Source of the DNA: QHXQ01 sp036389375
GTDB taxonomy: Bacteria > Acidobacteriota > Blastocatellia > Pyrinomonadales > Pyrinomonadaceae
Reading direction: 5' to 3'
Assembly: GCA_036389375.1 (NCBI GenBank)
Contig: DASVQA010000190.1
Coordinates: 1-35,198, forward strand
Length of the DNA: 35,198 nt
This document shows positions 1 to 7,160 of the stretch, in pieces. How positions within the stretch are numbered: position 1 is the first letter of the stretch; each line of letters opens with the position of its first letter. The position numbers and the translations under genes were made by a program. Below the pieces are notes generated by a model. That model was not told the DNA's origin. It searched no databases and saw nothing but the letters and a program-made list of their open reading frames with translations.

Positions 1-2229
1 CGGGTCAACCTTGATGTCGCTGATCGTGCGCGTAGGGAGGCCCTGCGTAATGTCCGTCCACGTCTGCCCGCCGTTGATCGTCACCATCGCGTGCCCCTGC
101 GCCGAGCCGGTATAGATGACCTGCGCGTTCGCCCTGCGCTCGACGCCGATGGCGTTGAGCACGTCGGAGCCGCCGGCCGTCAGATCGGTGAGACCGCCGG
201 GCGCTGTCCAGATGGGCGTGACGGCGCTGTTGGCGTAGTTCGTGCTGACGAACAGTCGCCACGTGCCGAAATAGACGGTCGAGTCCACGCCGTTATTGGT
301 AAACGGCGCGTAGAAGGCGATGCGCTGACCGCTCGCTGGTTCGTTGAAGGTGGCGTTACTCGTGCGGCGGTTGGTCAACTCGGTGCGCGAGCCGTCCGGG
401 TTGAAGCGCCACCAACGGATCGCGCCGTAGATGTAAGTGCTAAAGACGATGCTCGGGTCGGGCGCGTTGACGACCGGATGACCGCCGTCGCCTTCGGCAA
501 ACTCCTGCCAGCCGCTCCCGCCCGCCGTGCGCGCCTGCGTGCCGTTATCCTGCGCGCCGCCGTATGTCCGCGTCGCGTCGAAGGGGTTCATGGCGATGCC
601 GACGAACTGCGTGAGCGCGAGCGTCGCGTTCATGGACTGGAACGACACGCCGCCGTCCACAGACTTCGAAAGCCCGCCATCGTTGCCGATGTAGATGGTG
701 TTCGGATCGTTGGGCGAGAAGGCGAAGGCGTGCTGATCCGGGTGCGAGCGCGAGCCGAACGGATTATAGCTGAAGGAATTGTTGGTCGCGTTGAAGATGA
801 AATTGCGCGTCAGACTCGTCCACGTCAGCCCGCCGTCAACCGATTTGTACACGTCGCGCGTGGCGACGTAGAGGATGTTCGGGTTCGACGGGTCGGCGTA
901 GATGTATGCGTTGTAGCCGAACTGACCGGGGTCAACACCGACGGTGCTGCGCGGCGCACACGCCACGACGCCGGCCGCGTCCGTGCAGGCGACGACGAGC
1001 AGTTGGGCCGACGAGGGGCTGAGCGAATTACCCGTGAAGAGATAGAGCGTGTCGGGCGCGGCGGGCGTGACGGCGATCCGCATGTCAATGCGCGCGCTGT
1101 TGCTGTACGCGCCGAAGGTGGAGGTGTAAGCGATGGCCCACGTCAGTCCGCCGTCAACCGATTTGTAGAGACCGGGCAGCCCCGCGCTCGCCGTGTCGTT
1201 GCGCCGCACGCCGATGTAGAGCACGGACGGGTTGGCCGGGTTGATGACGAGATCGCGCACCAGCCCGCTGAACGTCCGCGTCCAAGTAACGCCGCCGTCG
1301 GTCGAGACGAAGACGCCGCTGGCGAACGTCTGGTTGAGCGTGTTGCCGTTGTACTGCACGTACTGGACGAGATAGACGCGGTTCGGATTAGTTGGGTCAA
1401 CTTCTACGCGGACGGTCGAACCGGGCGAAGGCAGACCTGAGTTATTGACGCGCGTCCACGTCAGCCCGGCATCGGTTGATTTGAGCACGCCCGTGCCTAG
1501 ATAGCCGTTGTAGATGTCGCCCATGCCCGCGTAGACGATAGCGGGGTTGCTGCGGCTGAAGGCGATTGCGCCGATGGCTATATCAACCTGCGTGTCGCTG
1601 ACGGCTGTGAAGTTCTGCCCGCCGTCGGTCGAGCGCCAGATGCCGCCGGTTGATGCGCCGACTAAGACGAGTTGGGGGTTCGCGGGCGAGATGGCGATGG
1701 CGTTGAGGCGACCGCTCGTCAAGCCCCAGTTGTTCGGAAAGGCGGGCGTGGTCGGCGCAGGCCCGATGGGTCGCCAGAGGGGCGTGCCGGCGGTCAGTTC
1801 AGGCGGGCCGCCGTCGCCTTTGCTGCCGCGCGGGCGCGCAGCCCAGGCCAGTCGCCGCCCGTCGGCCGGCGGCGCGTCGTACGGGTATGAGCGCTGGAAC
1901 ATGAACCATTCCTCGCGCCGCAGCACGTCTTCGCCGCTCTCGCCGTCCACCGCTTCGCCTGCGCCCGGCTCGGCAAAGCGCGCTCGCTCGCGTTCAGCCT
2001 CGGCGCGTTCGGTGGCCTTGCCGGCCTTGTCCGCCTTGCCGTGCCGCATCGTCCGGCGCTGCTCCGGCCGCGTGTGCGCGGGGCGGCGCGTATTCGCCCG
2101 CCGACGCGGCGCGGCCGCGCCTTCGGCGGCCGTCAGCGATAGCCAACCGGCCAGACAGAACAGACTCAACAGGATGAATGTGCGAAAGCGCGCGCGGGGT
2201 GGCGCGGGGCTGGCGGGGAACTTCTTCAT
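1..2229 (-). CDS. Secreted BNR/Asp-box repeat protein (sialidase/VPS10-like beta-propeller), C-terminus cut by window edge
   Basis: An open frame of 743 codons runs without a stop from the ATG at 2229 to the left edge, so the protein is partial. Residues 1 to about 40 look like a long Sec signal (MKK start, hydrophobic FILLSLFCLAGW). An Arg/Glu-rich linker follows, then a REEWFMFQRSYP segment typical of the lead-in to these propellers. At least seven Asp-box-like motifs follow, for example STGGIWRSTDGGQNF, VLKSTDAGLTW, VFVSTDGGVTW, LYKSVDGGLTW, VYKSVDGGLTW and LSKSVDGGVSF, each preceded by strands such as NPSVLYIG. This predicts one or two extracellular beta-propellers. Sialidase activity is not implied; many relatives have no known enzyme activity. 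An in-frame GTG at 2235 has better spacing from GAAGGAAG than the ATG and could be the true start. Two Asp-box copies are nearly identical in DNA (821-849 and 1139-1167). Confidence 0.88.
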   Translation of the reverse strand, partial: MKKFPASPAPPRARFRTFILLSLFCLAGWLSLTAAEGAAAPRRRANTRRPAHTRPEQRRTMRHGKADKAGKATERAEAERERARFAEPGAGEAVDGESGEDVLRREEWFMFQRSYPYDAPPADGRRLAWAARPRGSKGDGGPPELTAGTPLWRPIGPAPTTPAFPNNWGLTSGRLNAIAISPANPQLVLVGASTGGIWRSTDGGQNFTAVSDTQVDIAIGAIAFSRSNPAIVYAGMGDIYNGYLGTGVLKSTDAGLTWTRVNNSGLPSPGSTVRVEVDPTNPNRVYLVQYVQYNGNTLNQTFASGVFVSTDGGVTWTRTFSGLVRDLVINPANPSVLYIGVRRNDTASAGLPGLYKSVDGGLTWAIAYTSTFGAYSNSARIDMRIAVTPAAPDTLYLFTGNSLSPSSAQLLVVACTDAAGVVACAPRSTVGVDPGQFGYNAYIYADPSNPNILYVATRDVYKSVDGGLTWTSLTRNFIFNATNNSFSYNPFGSRSHPDQHAFAFSPNDPNTIYIGNDGGLSKSVDGGVSFQSMNATLALTQFVGIAMNPFDATRTYGGAQDNGTQARTAGGSGWQEFAEGDGGHPVVNAPDPSIVFSTYIYGAIRWWRFNPDGSRTELTNRRTSNATFNEPASGQRIAFYAPFTNNGVDSTVYFGTWRLFVSTNYANSAVTPIWTAPGGLTDLTAGGSDVLNAIGVERRANAQVIYTGSAQGHAMVTINGGQTWTDITQGLPTRTISDIKVDP

Positions 2230-3114
2230 GCTCACTGGCAAGCTTCCTTCAGATGCGAGCCGGCCAACAGAAGCGGCGCTGCGGCGCGCGCGCCAATCGG
2301 TTGGCGGGCAGCTAAAACAAACGGATCAGGGACGACTGGCAGCGGGGGTATCGCCAGATAAAAGTAAGCGTTAGTTTGACCCTTGGGAAGGCGGTTGGCG
2401 CAAGCGTTTCAGGACGCGCTTCGGCCGACCGCAAAAGACTGTCTTTAGAGGCCCGTGTGTGCCCGCCGGATGCCTGTGGCGAAGCATCATTTCAGGCTAC
2501 CTCATTCTATCAGGTCGTGCGTGCAGCCGGTCAAGACAAACCGCCGCGCACAAGGCCAACGAGTTAGTGCGGCCTGTGCGCGGCCGGTTCCAGAATTTTG
2601 TTGACTTTTACCGAAAATAAAATTAGGCTGCTTACGCTCTTTCTGCGACTGACGAATCTCGCCCCGTACTTCTAGCTCCATCACCTCATGAGAATCGTCA
2701 ATCATATATTCAGGTCATAAAACTCACGAGCCACGGTTGGGATTAACCGCAAGCGGGTTAAGCTTGCAATTACTCTGATAGTTTCTTTCGCCGGAAGAAG
2801 GGCCGACGGCTTAAGCAGCCCCAAGGCTTAAGGGTCGGAATGGCTTAGTACCATGCGGCGTCCGTTTCTCACTTCAGACGATCACGCTAACAACCAGACC
2901 GTCTTGTCGTAACTGGAGCGCGACTAGAGCGAATTCATCTGCCCGCTTTCCCGACGGGTATGTGGCAATGATTTTCCGACACCCGGAATCCTCAGGTGAC
3001 GTGTGATCGATCACCCTTACAACCCCAACCGACTCGAATTTTTTGAGCCGAATCCAGTAACTCAAGTTCCCCTTGGGTGCGATTTGCTGCGCCCAAGTTA
3101 CTAGGAGGAGAAAC
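2230..3114. other. Long intergenic region with hairpins, no supported gene
   Basis: These 885 bases separate two divergent genes and should hold both promoters. The short open frames inside have no convincing ribosome site or protein character. From about 2570 to 3070 the composition is clearly more AT-rich than the surroundings. Visible structure: a hairpin with arms TTAACCGC (2743-2750) and GCGGGTTAA (2753-2761); an imperfect hairpin with arms holding CCGA/CTTAAG (2803-2815) and CTTAAG/TCGG (2827-2838); a 12-bp palindrome at 3003-3014; and an inverted repeat directly before the next gene's ribosome site (3057-3077 with 3092-3101). No tRNA or known riboswitch was recognised. Confidence 0.6.
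3003..3014. promoter_or_regulatory. Perfect 12-bp palindrome, possible operator
   Basis: GTGATCGATCAC is a perfect palindrome about 100 bp upstream of the di-heme protein start, in an AT-richer stretch. It resembles half-sites bound by CRP/FNR-family regulators, but the spacing differs from both consensus sites (CRP needs six bases between TGTGA and TCACA, FNR four between TTGAT and ATCAA). The regulator is therefore unknown and the site may be chance. Confidence 0.3.
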
Positions 3115-4413
3115 ATGAAGCTGCTTAAACTTATTATGCTGGGCTGCTTTGCAGCCGCATTTGTGCTCCCCGCGATGTTCACCCGAACGGCCGAGGGACA
3201 ATCGAATGCGCCAGCAGGGTTCGATAACCAAACCAACGGAATGATTCCGCAGGGAACAGCGCCCGCCGAGGGCGTCGATCCGACGCGCGGAACGTTCTCC
3301 AACGACATTCTCTTCTTCGAGGAGCGCGATGTGATCGCCGACGGGCTTGGCCCCGTCTATAACGCACAGTCCTGCGCCGAGTGCCACCAGAATCCGGTGA
3401 CGGGCGGCATCAGCCAGATCACCGAACTGCGCGCCGGTCATACCGACGGCGTCGGCAACTTCGTCGATGCGGCGGGCGGCTCGCTGATTAACGACCGCGC
3501 GACCAACGCGAACATTCAGGAACGCGTGCCCTCGACCGCCGAAAACATCCGCACCTTCCGCACGTCGCTCAACGTGCTTGGCGACGGTTTCGTCGAAGCG
3601 ATTGACAGCAACACCATCGTCGCCATCGCCAACAACCAGCCGGGTCAGAGCGGCGGCCAGATCGCCGGTCAGGTCATTCAAGTGCCGGTGCTCGAAGCGC
3701 CGGGCAACGTGCGCGTCGGGCGCTTCGGCTGGAAGAACCAGCAGGCCAGCCTGCTCTCCTTCTCGTCGGACGCCTATCTCAACGAGCAGGGCATCACGAA
3801 TCGCTTGAACCTGACGGAAAACACGTCGAACGGCCGCTTCGTCGGCTTCGGTTCGGGCTTCGACCCCGTCGCCGACAACCAGCCCTGCGTGGAAGGTACA
3901 TCGGGGACTTGCGGCGAGGACACTGAGAACGACATCGAAGTCTTTGCCGAATTTATGCGCGCGACGAAAGTGCCGCCGCGTGACACGGCGCTCGCCGCCA
4001 CCGCCGACGCACAGGCCGGCGCAACCCTCTTCAATCAGATCGGCTGCAACATCTGCCACGTGACGCAGATTACGACTGCGCCCGCCGGCACGGTCATCAA
4101 CGGCGGCGCGTTCGTCGTGCCGGCCGCGCTCGGCAGCAAGATCATTCGGCCGTTCAGCGACTTCCTGCTGCACAACGTCGGCACGGGCGACGGCATCGTG
4201 CAGAACGGTGGACAGTCAACCGCCAACAAGCTGCGCACGCCGCCGTTGTGGGGCGTCCGCTCGCGCGACCGCCTGATGCACGACGGCGAATCGCTCACGC
4301 GCTCCGAGGCGATCCTGCGCCATGCGGGCGAAGCCACCGGCGTCATCAACAACTACCGCGCGCTCTCCGCGACGCAGCGGAATCAGATCGCCACGTTCCT
4401 TAATTCGCTCTAA
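3115..4413 (+). CDS. Di-heme c-type oxidoreductase, DUF1111 (DHOR) family, secreted
   Basis: A 432-residue protein starting at the ATG preceded by a strong AGGAGGAG (3103-3110); an upstream in-frame TTG at 3073 lies before this site and is rejected. Residues 1-28 form a Sec signal. Two CxxCH heme c attachment motifs are seen: CAECH (residues 87-91) and CNICH (311-315). The end (RTPPLWGVRSRDRLMHDGES, then EAILRHAGEA) is characteristic of the family once called thiol oxidoreductases, related to MauG/CcpA-type di-heme proteins. It is expected to carry two covalent hemes outside the cytoplasmic membrane and to take part in electron transfer or peroxide reduction; the substrate is unknown. The following lipoprotein gene is on the same strand 137 bp away, with a hairpin between them. 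A palindrome lies about 100 bp upstream. Confidence 0.87.
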   Translation: MKLLKLIMLGCFAAAFVLPAMFTRTAEGQSNAPAGFDNQTNGMIPQGTAPAEGVDPTRGTFSNDILFFEERDVIADGLGPVYNAQSCAECHQNPVTGGISQITELRAGHTDGVGNFVDAAGGSLINDRATNANIQERVPSTAENIRTFRTSLNVLGDGFVEAIDSNTIVAIANNQPGQSGGQIAGQVIQVPVLEAPGNVRVGRFGWKNQQASLLSFSSDAYLNEQGITNRLNLTENTSNGRFVGFGSGFDPVADNQPCVEGTSGTCGEDTENDIEVFAEFMRATKVPPRDTALAATADAQAGATLFNQIGCNICHVTQITTAPAGTVINGGAFVVPAALGSKIIRPFSDFLLHNVGTGDGIVQNGGQSTANKLRTPPLWGVRSRDRLMHDGESLTRSEAILRHAGEATGVINNYRALSATQRNQIATFLNSL

Positions 4414-4451
4414 CGAATCAACCCACCCGCACACCACACATGAGGTTTCAG

Positions 4452-4490
4452 CGAGAGGCCGGCCGGGCAATTAGCTCAGCCGGCCTCTCG
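4452..4490. repeat. 12-bp perfect inverted repeat between di-heme protein and lipoprotein genes
   Basis: Arms CGAGAGGCCGGC (4452-4463) and GCCGGCCTCTCG (4479-4490) flank a 15-nt loop. The stem is GC-rich enough to act as a terminator or mRNA-stabilising hairpin behind the di-heme gene. No T-run follows on either strand, so a classical intrinsic terminator is not certain. Confidence 0.6.
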
Positions 4491-4550
4491 ATGCGATCAA
4501 ACAAGCTTGCCGTGCTTCGCGCACGAATAAAGACGATGGAGAGCCAGAGG

Positions 4551-5342
4551 ATGCCACGCACGCTGCCAACACACCACCATTATCGCTTCGTCGCCGCCAA
4601 ACTTATCTGCCCTGCCCTGCTCATCACGCTCGTCTGCCTGCTCGGTTCATGTACCAGCACACGCGAAGAGGCGGTCGTCGCGCCCACACCGCAGCCCACG
4701 CAGACACAGACCGCGCCCAACGCCGCACAACCGGCGCAGCCCACCACCGCCGCGTCGCCCACACAGAGCGCCACGCCGAAGCCGGTTGCGCCGCCGCCGG
4801 CCGAGATCAACGACAAGCTCACGCAGATTTTTCAGGGCGCAGCGCAATTCGACGCGACGCAACCGACCACCACGCTCGTCGGCGATTTCAACGGCGACGG
4901 CTCTGAGGACATTGCCATCATCCTGAAACCGGCCGCCGACAAACTCGCGGACATCAATAGCGAGGTTGCCAACTGGATTCTGGAAGACCCGCATCAGGTG
5001 GCCCTGCCCGATCCGACCAAGACGACACAGAAATTGCCCGCGCCCGCCACGCCCGTTAAAGTGCAGGCGAACGACACGCTGCTGACCGTCATACATGGCT
5101 TCAAAGAGACGGGCTGGCGCAACCCCGAGGCGCGCCAGACTTACCTGCTCAAGAACGCCGTCGGGCGCGACCTGCGCGTAGAGACGCGGGCTGAGGCGCT
5201 CGCCGCACACAAACCGCTGCCCCTGCAACTGCGCGGCGACATCATCAACGAAGAGATGGCGCAACAATCAGGCTTCCTCTACTGGACGGGCGCGAAGTAT
5301 GCGTGGCGCAGCCATCAGGCTAAGGAAAAGCAGAAGCAATAG
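4551..5342 (+). CDS. Lipoprotein with Pro/Ala/Thr linker and FG-GAP-like segment, function unknown
   Basis: 263 residues from the ATG at 4551, chosen because GGAGAG lies 7 nt upstream; an in-frame ATG at 4536 is a weaker option. A hydrophobic stretch (residues 18-33) ends in a lipobox LLGSC, so Cys34 should be lipidated. Residues of about 40-85 are a low-complexity Pro/Thr/Ala/Gln spacer. The globular part begins at EINDKLTQIFQGAAQF and includes VGDFNGDGSEDIAIIL, which looks like a single FG-GAP/EF-loop-type calcium-binding strand. I do not recognise a family with known function. The position behind the di-heme gene suggests, but does not prove, a shared envelope role. Confidence 0.75.
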   Translation: MPRTLPTHHHYRFVAAKLICPALLITLVCLLGSCTSTREEAVVAPTPQPTQTQTAPNAAQPAQPTTAASPTQSATPKPVAPPPAEINDKLTQIFQGAAQFDATQPTTTLVGDFNGDGSEDIAIILKPAADKLADINSEVANWILEDPHQVALPDPTKTTQKLPAPATPVKVQANDTLLTVIHGFKETGWRNPEARQTYLLKNAVGRDLRVETRAEALAAHKPLPLQLRGDIINEEMAQQSGFLYWTGAKYAWRSHQAKEKQKQ

Positions 5343-5438
5343 ACGCGCGCCCAAGCAGCCTTGCGTGGTTGGCCGTCCAACCGTGGCCGGCAAACTTACC
5401 ATGCGCGCTCCCGGCGCACGCCTTAGAGCGAGCGTTGC

Positions 5439-5468
5439 TTGACGCTCTCGCGCGCAGCGTGTTAGGTT
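5439..5468 (+). promoter_or_regulatory. Weak candidate promoter for the gcv operon
   Basis: TTGACG (5439-5444) matches five of six -35 bases. TAGGTT (5463-5468), 18 bp further on, is a poor -10 box. The 194-bp gap before gcvT also holds a small hairpin, GGTTGG/CCAACC (5367-5382). None of the conserved cores of a glycine riboswitch is visible. Confidence 0.25.
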
Positions 5469-5536
5469 TTCCGCCTAAGTTCACAGCCTGAATTTTTCGC
5501 CCGACGCATCCGTTTTTCGAGGACGAGGAGACGCGT

Positions 5537-6655
5537 TTGACTGCGCCCGCGCTGAAGCAGACACCGCTCAATGCCCTGCACCGCCGCATGGGCGGGCGCA
5601 TGGTAGATTTCGGCGGCTGGGACATGCCCGTGCAGTATCCGGCGGGCACGGTCGAGGAGCATCTGCGCACGCGCCGCCACGCCGGTCTGTTCGACGTGTC
5701 GCACATGGGCGAGATCGAAGTGCGCGGCTCTGACGCTATCGCCTTCGTCAATCGTCTCTGCTCGAATGACGCCGGCAAACTCGTTGACGGGCAAGCGCAG
5801 TATTCCGCTTTGACCACGCCCGCCGGCACGGTCGTTGACGATCTGCTCGTCTATCGCTTCGCCGCCGATCACCTGCTGCTCGTCGTCAATGCTTCGACGA
5901 CCGACAAGGACTGGGACTGGATCAACGCGCATCGCGGCGGTGAACAGGTCGAACTCAAAAACCGCAGCGCCGACTTCTGCCAGATCGCCGTGCAAGGCCC
6001 CGATGCGCTCGGCATCGTGCAACAGTTGACCACGACGCCGCTCGCCGAGATCAAGTATTACCACTTCCGCACCGGGCAGGTTGACGACGTGCCCGCGATC
6101 ATCTCGCGCACGGGCTACACGGGCGAAGACGGTTTTGAGATTTACGCCACACCCGACAGAGCCGAACAACTCTGGCAGCGCATCCTTGAGACGGGCCGGC
6201 ACGGCGCGGACGACGGCATCATCCCCTGCGGCTTGGCCGCGCGCAACACGCTCCGCCTCGAAGCCGCGATGGCGCTCTACGGCCACGAGATTGACGAGAC
6301 GACCACGCTGTTCGAAGCCAATCTCGGCTGGATTTGCAAACTGAACAAAGGCGACTTTACGGGCCGCGACGTGCTTGCCCAACAGAAGGCGGAAGGCATC
6401 CGGCGCAAGCTCGTCGGCTTTGAAGTCACCGAGCGCGGCATCGCCCGCGACAATCAGGACGTACTGCTCGACGGGCAGAAGATCGGGCGCGTCACCTCCG
6501 GCAGCCCCGCGCCCTACCTGAAGAAGAACATCGGGCTGGCTTACGTCCCCGTGGAACACGCCAGCGAAGGCCAAGAGCTACAGATCGACGTGCGCGGCCG
6601 GCCCGTCGCCGCGCGGATCGTGCCGACGCCGTTCTACAAACGGGAGAAGAAGTAG
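5537..6655 (+). CDS. gcvT: Aminomethyltransferase, T-protein of the glycine cleavage system
   Basis: 372 residues, the normal length for GcvT. The start is a TTG with GAGGAG six bases upstream (5525-5530); the next residues, TAPALKQTPLNALHRRMGGRM, align with the usual N-terminus. Family landmarks are DFGGWDMPVQY, LFDVSHMGEIEVRG, ISRTGYTGEDGFEIY, GLAARNTLRLEAAMALYGHE and FEANLGWICKL. T-protein moves the methylene group from the aminomethyl-lipoyl arm of GcvH to tetrahydrofolate and releases ammonia, in the cytoplasm. It is first in a gcvT-gcvH-gcvPA-gcvPB operon. Its TAG stop lies inside the left arm of a 13-bp inverted repeat, so the extreme C-terminus may have been altered by that repeat. 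Confidence 0.97.
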   Translation: MTAPALKQTPLNALHRRMGGRMVDFGGWDMPVQYPAGTVEEHLRTRRHAGLFDVSHMGEIEVRGSDAIAFVNRLCSNDAGKLVDGQAQYSALTTPAGTVVDDLLVYRFAADHLLLVVNASTTDKDWDWINAHRGGEQVELKNRSADFCQIAVQGPDALGIVQQLTTTPLAEIKYYHFRTGQVDDVPAIISRTGYTGEDGFEIYATPDRAEQLWQRILETGRHGADDGIIPCGLAARNTLRLEAAMALYGHEIDETTTLFEANLGWICKLNKGDFTGRDVLAQQKAEGIRRKLVGFEVTERGIARDNQDVLLDGQKIGRVTSGSPAPYLKKNIGLAYVPVEHASEGQELQIDVRGRPVAARIVPTPFYKREKK

Positions 6656-6748
6656 TCAGTAGCAAGGCATGGCTGACATTGATGGCTGGCGACTAAGGCT
6701 GAAGGATGAAACGCTAAAAAACCTACTGACTACCGGCTACTGACTACT
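6651..6748. repeat. Intergenic inverted repeat overlapping the gcvT stop codon
   Basis: The left arm AGTAGTCAGTAGC (6651-6663) is an exact reverse complement of GCTACTGACTACT (6736-6748). A further partial copy, CTACTGACTAC, sits just before the right arm, so the right side holds two tandem copies of the same word. The left arm contains the gcvT TAG (6653-6655) and the right arm ends a few bases before the gcvH ribosome site. This could fold the whole gcvT-gcvH spacer into a long hairpin. Confidence 0.85.
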
Positions 6749-6761
6749 TTCAAGGAGCAAC

Positions 6762-7154
6762 ATGGCGAATATTCCGGAAGACTTGCACTACAGCAAGGAT
6801 CACGAGTGGATCAGGATCGCGGGCGACATCGGCACGGTCGGCATCACGGATCACGCGCAGCATTCGCTGGGCGACGTGGTCTTTGTCGAACTGCCGCGCG
6901 TCGGCGACAGGTTTGAAGCGCACGAGGCGTTCGGCAACGTCGAATCGGTCAAGGCCGTCTCGGAGTTGTACTCGCCCGTCGCGGGCGAAGTGGTGGAAGT
7001 CAACGAGACGCTGCAAGACGACGCGGAGCAGGTCAACACAGACCCTTACGGGGCGGCGTGGATGATCAAGCTGCGCATCAGCGACATGGGTGCGGTGGAC
7101 AAGTTGATGACGGCCGCCGAGTACGAGGACTACACGAAAGCCGAAACGGAGTAA
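6762..7154 (+). CDS. gcvH: Glycine cleavage system H protein (lipoyl carrier)
   Basis: 130 residues, typical length. The ATG is preceded by AAGGAG (6752-6757). The lipoyl-domain signature is clear: GITDHAQHSLGDVVFVELP, then GNVESVKAVSELYSPVAGEV, in which Lys64 is the expected lipoylation site, and NTDPYGAAWMIKL. GcvH shuttles the aminomethyl group from the P-protein to the T-protein and returns as dihydrolipoyl for reoxidation by the L-protein, whose gene is not in the window. It stands between gcvT (106-bp gap with an inverted repeat) and gcvPA (6-bp gap). Confidence 0.98.
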   Translation: MANIPEDLHYSKDHEWIRIAGDIGTVGITDHAQHSLGDVVFVELPRVGDRFEAHEAFGNVESVKAVSELYSPVAGEVVEVNETLQDDAEQVNTDPYGAAWMIKLRISDMGAVDKLMTAAEYEDYTKAETE

Positions 7155-7160
7155 GCGACG

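Noticed and set aside
91..1440. A 449-codon open frame on the plus strand opposite the BNR gene
   Set aside because: It is Arg/Val/Asp-rich with no domain, and it is the complement of a frame with clear Asp-box repeats. High GC content creates such long antisense frames.
3003..3014. CRP or FNR binding site
   Set aside because: The palindrome has the wrong spacing for both consensus sites, so only an unspecified operator is proposed.
2874..3308. A 144-codon open frame on the minus strand across the di-heme gene start
   Set aside because: It overlaps the signal peptide and ribosome site of the di-heme gene, has no ribosome site of its own and no domain.
5343..5536. Glycine riboswitch before gcvT
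   Set aside because: None of the conserved core motifs was seen; only short unrelated hairpins.
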